Source: UBA8958 sp964571695 (lineage in GTDB: Bacteria; Desulfobacterota; Syntrophia; Syntrophales; UBA8958). From it: a DNA stretch of 64,000 nt. The notes beneath the pieces are model-generated. The model was not told where the DNA came from, ran no database searches, and was given only the letters and a program-made list of their open reading frames with translations. Position numbers and translations under genes: made by a program. Shown here one piece after another: positions 59,719 to 64,000 of the stretch. Location: positions 1-64,000 of the forward strand of contig CAZNDG010000005.1 of the NCBI GenBank assembly GCA_964571695.1, written 5' to 3'. Numbering within the stretch: position 1 is the stretch's first letter; the number at the start of each line of letters is the position of its first letter.

Positions 59719-62513
59719 CACTGCTCCTTTGGGGCCGCACGTCCCGTGGAAAGCCTGCCCAAGGTGGCCAGGACGAGTAGGGTGGCGCCCACCACGGTGC
59801 CGAAGACGCCCAGGTCGAATAGCATGGCGCTGGCTGCTTCGATTTCGCCCAAGAGGGGGAGATGAAAGTGACCGAAGGCGCTGGTTAGAAAGGGGTGGCC
59901 GAAGAACCAACTGGCCAGTCCGGTCAGTCCGGCGATCGTGACGCCGGCGCCGGTGAGGAGGTGGTGGTTGAGCCGCCACCGTTTGAACGTCCAGGCTTCG
60001 CCCGCCGCCATGTATTGGAGGATCAGCGCGGCGGCGGTGATGAGGCCGGCGATGAATCCGCCCCCCGGTAAATTGTGCCCCCGGAAAAAGATAAATACCG
60101 AGACCAGCATGGCCAAAGGCAATATGATCCGGGACAGGTTCCGCAGCAATAGGGGATAGGCGTCCTCCGCCCAGGGGCGTTTCAGGGCGTCGGTCTGGGG
60201 AACCGGAAGCCGCAGGCCGGTAATGAGGGCGTAAATGGCCACCGCGGCGATGGCCAGGACGGTGATCTCCCCCAGGGTGTCGAAGCCCCGGAAGTCCACC
60301 AGGATTACGTTCACCACATTGGCGCCGCCGCCGCCGGCGACACTGTTTTCCAGATAGAATCCGGAGATGCCCTCGTAGGGACGGGTCAGGATCGCGTATG
60401 CCGGGGCGCCGATCAGGACCCCGGCCAGGACGGCCAGGGCGGTATCCCGAATGCGGCGCGGCAACGACGACTCGGCGGGGGTGGTGCGGGGCAGGAAAAA
60501 CAGCGCCAGGACGAAGAGGATGATCGTCACCATCTCCACCGCCAGTTGAGTCAGGGCGAGGTCCGGGGCGGAAAAGCGGGCAAAGGCCAGGGCCACCATG
60601 AGCCCCACCACGCTGAGCATGATCAGGGAAACGAGACGCCGGCGATGCCACCGTACGGTGGCGGCCGTGGCGGCCATGAGGATCACGGCGCCGATCAGGG
60701 TCGGAATGTCCACGGGATTTACGGGAATGGCTCCGGAGAGGCTGGGCAGGCGGAGGAGCCAGGCCCCCACGCCCGTCAGGGCGACGACAAGGAGCCAGAA
60801 GAGCGAACGGGAAAGGGAGCCGTTATCCAGAAGGGAGGTAAACCCCCGGGCGCCCCGGATCAGGAGGCGGAGGGCCCCCTCGTAAAGGGAACCGGCGTCT
60901 ATGGTCCTCTTGCCTTCATACCAGGCGTACAGCGGCCGTCGCCGGGCGTAGATCAGCACCCCGCCCGCCATGGCCAGGAAACTCATGAGCAGGGGCGGAT
61001 TGAAACCGTGCCAGAGGGCGAGGCTGTATGGGGGAGGCGCGGCGCCCAGGGTGGCGGCGGCCGCGGCGGCAAGCGGGAGGGCGACGGTCAGGTTGGGAAG
61101 GAGGCCCACCAGGATGCATACCGTCGCCAGGATCTCCACGGGGAGCTTCATGTAGCGCGGCGGCTCATGGGGGGGATAGATGGGCAGGTTGACCGGCTCG
61201 CCGTTGAAGAAGACGTCATGGATGAAGCGGATGGAATAGGCGACGGCGAAGGCCCCGGCCACCGTGGCAGCTACCGGGATCACCCAACTGCCGGGACCGA
61301 GGAGCCGCTGTTCCAGCGTCTCGGCGAAGAACATCTCCTTGCTGAGGAATCCGTTGAGAAGCGGCGCTCCGGCCATGGCGGCGGCAGCGGTCATGGCCAG
61401 GGTGGCGGTATGGGGCATGAAGCCCCAGAGGCCGTTGATCCGCCTCATGTCCCGGGTGCCCGTTTCATGGTCGATGATGCCCGCCGCCATGAACAGAGAG
61501 GCCTTGAAGGTGGCATGATTGATGATGTGAAACAGCGCCGCGACCACCGCCAGAGGGGAGTTGAGCCCGAACAGCAGGGTGATGAGTCCCAGATGGCTCA
61601 GGGTGGAATAGGCCAGCAGGCCCTTGAGATCGTGGCGGAACAGGGCGGCGTAGGCCCCCATGACGAGTGTGGCCAGCCCCGTGGTGCCCACGAGGTAGAA
61701 CCAGAGTTCGCCGCCCGACAGGGCGGGGTATAGACGGGCCAGGAGAAACACCCCGGCCTTGACCATGGTGGCGGAATGGAGATAGGCCGACACGGGGGTT
61801 GGCGCCGCCATGGCCCGGGGCAGCCAGAAATGGAAGGGGAACTGCGCCGATTTGGTAAAGGCGCCAGTCAGGATCAGGGTCAAAACCAGAGGGTAGAGGT
61901 GGTGGCCACGGATCGACTCTCCCGAGGCTAGGATCGTCGTCAGTTCGTAGCTTCCGGTGATCCGGCCCAAAAGGAGGATGCCGGCCAGGAGGGCCAGCCC
62001 CCCCCCGCCGGTGACCGTAAGGGCCATGCGGGCGCCCCGGCGGGCCTCTCCGTCATCCGTCCAATAGCCGATGAGGAGGAAGGAGGAGAGGCTGGTTAGC
62101 TCCCAGAAGAAAAACAGCGCCAAGAGGTTTTCCGCCAGGGCGACGCCAAGCATGGAGGTCATGAAGAGGAGCAGGAAGGAAAGGAAACGGCCCAGAGAAT
62201 CCTTTTGTGACAGGTAGTAGTAGGAGTAGAAGATGATGAGGATGCCGATGCCGAGGATCAGGAGGGCGAAGACAAGACCCAGGCCGTCTATGCGGAAGGA
62301 CGGATCGATCCCCAGGGCCGGCAGCCAGGGCCGGCTTTGGATAAAGGTCGCACCGTTCATCAAGACGTCGATCCCGTAAGGGGCGAGGAGGGCCAGGGCG
62401 GCAAGGGGCGCCGCCATGGCCCCGGCCGTGCCTGCCTTGCGTCCATGCCGACAGGCCGGCAGGGTCAGGAGTACGCCCAGAAGGGGCAGCAGGGCGATCA
62501 GGGCCAGGGTCAC
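59718..62513 (-). CDS. mrpAB: Mrp antiporter MrpA-MrpB fusion
   Basis: A 931-residue protein. Residues 1-500 are the NuoL-like MrpA core (FFFWELTSLSSFLLIGYW; SAQFPFHFWLPRAMAAPTPVSAYLHSA). A middle part (about 600-760) holds the MrpA/MbhD-E segment. From about residue 785 the MrpB domain follows (PLLLRNLSRIILPLAMLVSVFIFFRGHNLPGGGFIAGL-type block). MrpB is usually a separate gene, so A and B are joined here. GTG 62513 is taken as start, with AAAGGA upstream; an out-of-frame ATG lies at 62520. It drives cation/proton exchange at the cytoplasmic membrane. Confidence 0.9.
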   Translation of the reverse strand: MTLALIALLPLLGVLLTLPACRHGRKAGTAGAMAAPLAALALLAPYGIDVLMNGATFIQSRPWLPALGIDPSFRIDGLGLVFALLILGIGILIIFYSYYYLSQKDSLGRFLSFLLLFMTSMLGVALAENLLALFFFWELTSLSSFLLIGYWTDDGEARRGARMALTVTGGGGLALLAGILLLGRITGSYELTTILASGESIRGHHLYPLVLTLILTGAFTKSAQFPFHFWLPRAMAAPTPVSAYLHSATMVKAGVFLLARLYPALSGGELWFYLVGTTGLATLVMGAYAALFRHDLKGLLAYSTLSHLGLITLLFGLNSPLAVVAALFHIINHATFKASLFMAAGIIDHETGTRDMRRINGLWGFMPHTATLAMTAAAAMAGAPLLNGFLSKEMFFAETLEQRLLGPGSWVIPVAATVAGAFAVAYSIRFIHDVFFNGEPVNLPIYPPHEPPRYMKLPVEILATVCILVGLLPNLTVALPLAAAAAATLGAAPPPYSLALWHGFNPPLLMSFLAMAGGVLIYARRRPLYAWYEGKRTIDAGSLYEGALRLLIRGARGFTSLLDNGSLSRSLFWLLVVALTGVGAWLLRLPSLSGAIPVNPVDIPTLIGAVILMAATAATVRWHRRRLVSLIMLSVVGLMVALAFARFSAPDLALTQLAVEMVTIILFVLALFFLPRTTPAESSLPRRIRDTALAVLAGVLIGAPAYAILTRPYEGISGFYLENSVAGGGGANVVNVILVDFRGFDTLGEITVLAIAAVAIYALITGLRLPVPQTDALKRPWAEDAYPLLLRNLSRIILPLAMLVSVFIFFRGHNLPGGGFIAGLITAAALILQYMAAGEAWTFKRWRLNHHLLTGAGVTIAGLTGLASWFFGHPFLTSAFGHFHLPLLGEIEAASAMLFDLGVFGTVVGATLLVLATLGRLSTGRAAPKEQ

Positions 62514-62565
62514 GGGTCATGTCCTTTCTTGCGGTATGTCATGTTCTTGCCGTTGATACCCTTCC

Positions 62566-64000
62566 CTACAGATAGGTGCGGGAAAAACTGAGTTCCGCTT
62601 CGGGGGAGCCGATGAGGATCAGCTCGGAATCGGCCTCCACGGGGAGGAAGGGATCGGGATTGATGGCGACGTTATCCCCCCGGCGGATGCCAATGACGGA
62701 GCAGCCCGTTTCGGGGCGGATCCGGGACTGAGCCAGGGTCTTACCCGCCAGGGCGGGGGGCAGGGGGATGGTGAAGATGTTCAGGCCTTCGGCAAGCATG
62801 AACATGTCTTCCTTCCGGAGGTAGTTGAAGATCGCGTTGGCGCCCAGGGAGGCGTAGGACATGACGAAATCCGCCCCGGCCCGGTGCAGGGTGGAGATGT
62901 TACGGTCCGTGTTGGCCCGGCAGATTATCTGCATGTCCGGACGGAGGCTCCGGAGGTATTTGGCGAGATAGATGTTGGTCGCGTCGTCGTGGGTGGTGAT
63001 GAGGGCGGCGGGGGTCTTTTCGATCCAGGCCCGTTTCAGGGTGCCGATGTCGGCGGCGTCGCCGGTTATGTAGCAGGCGTCGTCCTCGGCGCGCCGGGGG
63101 TTCTTTTCCACGATGAGGTAATCGACCTCCCGCTCCTTGAACCGCTGGGCGATCGCCTTTCCCACCCGCCCGCCGCCGATGATGATCACCGGGTCGCCGG
63201 CGTGGCGGGTCAACTGGTAGAATCCATACACCTCGTCGTAACGGGCGATCTGCTCTTCCGTGCCGGCGAAGACCAGGGCGGTGGAGCGATTGATCGCGGC
63301 CTCCGGGGTCGGAGCTACGAATCTCCCCCGCTCCCAGACGGCGATGACCGTTACCCCGATCTCTTCCCGAAGGCGGCTTTCCGCCAGGGTTTTACCTACC
63401 AGCGGGGTGCTGATCGCGGGGGCTTCGGCGATGATGAGGTTGTCGAAGCGCCCCAGGACATTGGCGCGAAAATCACCGCCGATGGTCCAGCCCGCCAGGG
63501 AACGCCCGAGGATCTCCGTAAGTTCCAGGACCCGGGTGCATCCCGCCAGATAGAGGATATCGACGGAGTGGGGCGAGTCGGAGGTGGCGACCACGGGAAC
63601 GGTTTCCGTTATCTCCCGGACGGTGAATGCGATGTTGGTGTTCATCTCGTCACGGTTCGTCGCCACGACCATGGCGGCCTGCTCCGCCCGCATCTTCCGG
63701 TATGTTTCCGGATCGTCGATATGGCCCACGGCGATCCGTACCCCCGCGTCATAGAGTTCCTTCGACCGCTCGTATTCGTCCACGATCACCACATAATCCC
63801 GTTTATAAATGCCCAGCTTTTCGATGAGGGCCATGGTTACTTGATCGTAAGATGTGATGATGACGTGATTTTTAGTCCCGGGCGGCAGTTCCTGGGCATA
63901 GCGCTTTCTGGTTTCCGCCTCGATCCACGGGGCGAAAAAGAACTTGATGAAGGCGAAGGGCAGGAGGATCAGCAGGAAGATTACCCCGGATAAAAGCACG
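62566..64000 (-). CDS. TrkA/RCK-domain potassium channel-like protein, cut by right edge
   Basis: At least 477 residues, open at the right edge, so the N-terminus is missing. One transmembrane helix remains (VIFLLILLPFAFIKFFFAPW), followed by two RCK units, each a TrkA-N Rossmann domain (NHVIITSYDQVTMALIEKL; PVIIIGGGRVGKAIAQRFKER) and a TrkA-C domain (ISTPLVGKTLAESRLREEIG; PPALAGKTLAQSRIRPETG). The layout fits a ligand-gated K+ channel or K+ uptake regulator. It lies 52 bases upstream of mrpAB on the same strand, suggesting joint K+/Na+/pH control. Confidence 0.88.
   Translation of the reverse strand, partial: VLLSGVIFLLILLPFAFIKFFFAPWIEAETRKRYAQELPPGTKNHVIITSYDQVTMALIEKLGIYKRDYVVIVDEYERSKELYDAGVRIAVGHIDDPETYRKMRAEQAAMVVATNRDEMNTNIAFTVREITETVPVVATSDSPHSVDILYLAGCTRVLELTEILGRSLAGWTIGGDFRANVLGRFDNLIIAEAPAISTPLVGKTLAESRLREEIGVTVIAVWERGRFVAPTPEAAINRSTALVFAGTEEQIARYDEVYGFYQLTRHAGDPVIIIGGGRVGKAIAQRFKEREVDYLIVEKNPRRAEDDACYITGDAADIGTLKRAWIEKTPAALITTHDDATNIYLAKYLRSLRPDMQIICRANTDRNISTLHRAGADFVMSYASLGANAIFNYLRKEDMFMLAEGLNIFTIPLPPALAGKTLAQSRIRPETGCSVIGIRRGDNVAINPDPFLPVEADSELILIGSPEAELSFSRTYL

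Noticed and set aside
1..64000. CRISPR arrays, tRNA and rRNA genes, prophage or conjugation modules
   Set aside because: No regularly spaced repeats, no cloverleaf-like segments and no phage structural or transfer genes were recognised on either strand.

Overview
The window reads as chromosomal DNA of a GC-rich anaerobic bacterium, most likely a deltaproteobacterium of the Syntrophus/Smithella type (Desulfobacterota). This is inferred from the mix of syntroph-like acyl-phosphate enzymes, archaeal-type glutamate synthase, an NrpR-family regulator and glutamine synthetase III; no rRNA or tRNA gene is present to settle it. Dense GC-rich operons are interrupted by AT-richer islands (about 1-1000, 1800-2100, 9460-9730, 27700-28900, 30450-30970, 32300-33380) that hold decayed genes: an IS91-type transposase end, a HEPN remnant, a frameshifted DJ-1/PfpI gene and a PhzF stub.

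Layout. 1-6.2 kb: methyltransferase, then a LysR regulator divergent from two phosphate acyltransferase genes and butyrate kinase, closed by a strong terminator. 6.4-17.7 kb: DUF3300 protein, DUF255/YyaL-like protein, a three-gene signalling operon (periplasmic-sensing histidine kinase, single-domain receiver, receiver-PAS5-HD-GYP), glucose-6-phosphate isomerase, TIGR00266 protein and a phasin-like protein. 17.7-24.8 kb: an unusual tRNA-amidotransferase cluster: AspRS fused to GatC, a GatA homologue lacking the amidase catalytic residues, a divergent GatB, a radical SAM protein and a four-S1-domain protein. 25-32.3 kb: lipoprotein hydrolase, small periplasmic protein, HerA/DUF853 ATPase, C69 peptidase, ICMT-like methyltransferase and GNAT acetyltransferase.

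33.4-49.1 kb is a continuous leftward block devoted to making and spending glutamine: three-gene modular glutamate synthase, glutamine synthetase III (glnN), carA, guaA, carB and purF. It is preceded by a good sigma-54 promoter with a dyad at the predicted transcription start, and by a NifA-like sigma-54 activator gene. Next come a divergent PEP-synthase-like protein with a KaiC-like N-terminus, then an nrpR-gdhA pair with a palindrome over the nrpR start. Ammonia assimilation here thus appears to combine a bacterial activator with an archaeal-type repressor. The block also carries a dispersed GC-rich hairpin repeat (four copies, one supplying the carA stop codon) and extra linker segments in CarA and CarB, the latter containing an 85-bp palindromic unit.

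56.7-64 kb: a leftward Mrp/Mnh cation-antiporter operon (RCK potassium-channel-like protein, MrpA-MrpB fusion, C, D, E, F, G), cut by the right edge.

Everything was read by eye from sequence; family names rest on recognised motifs, not on searches.
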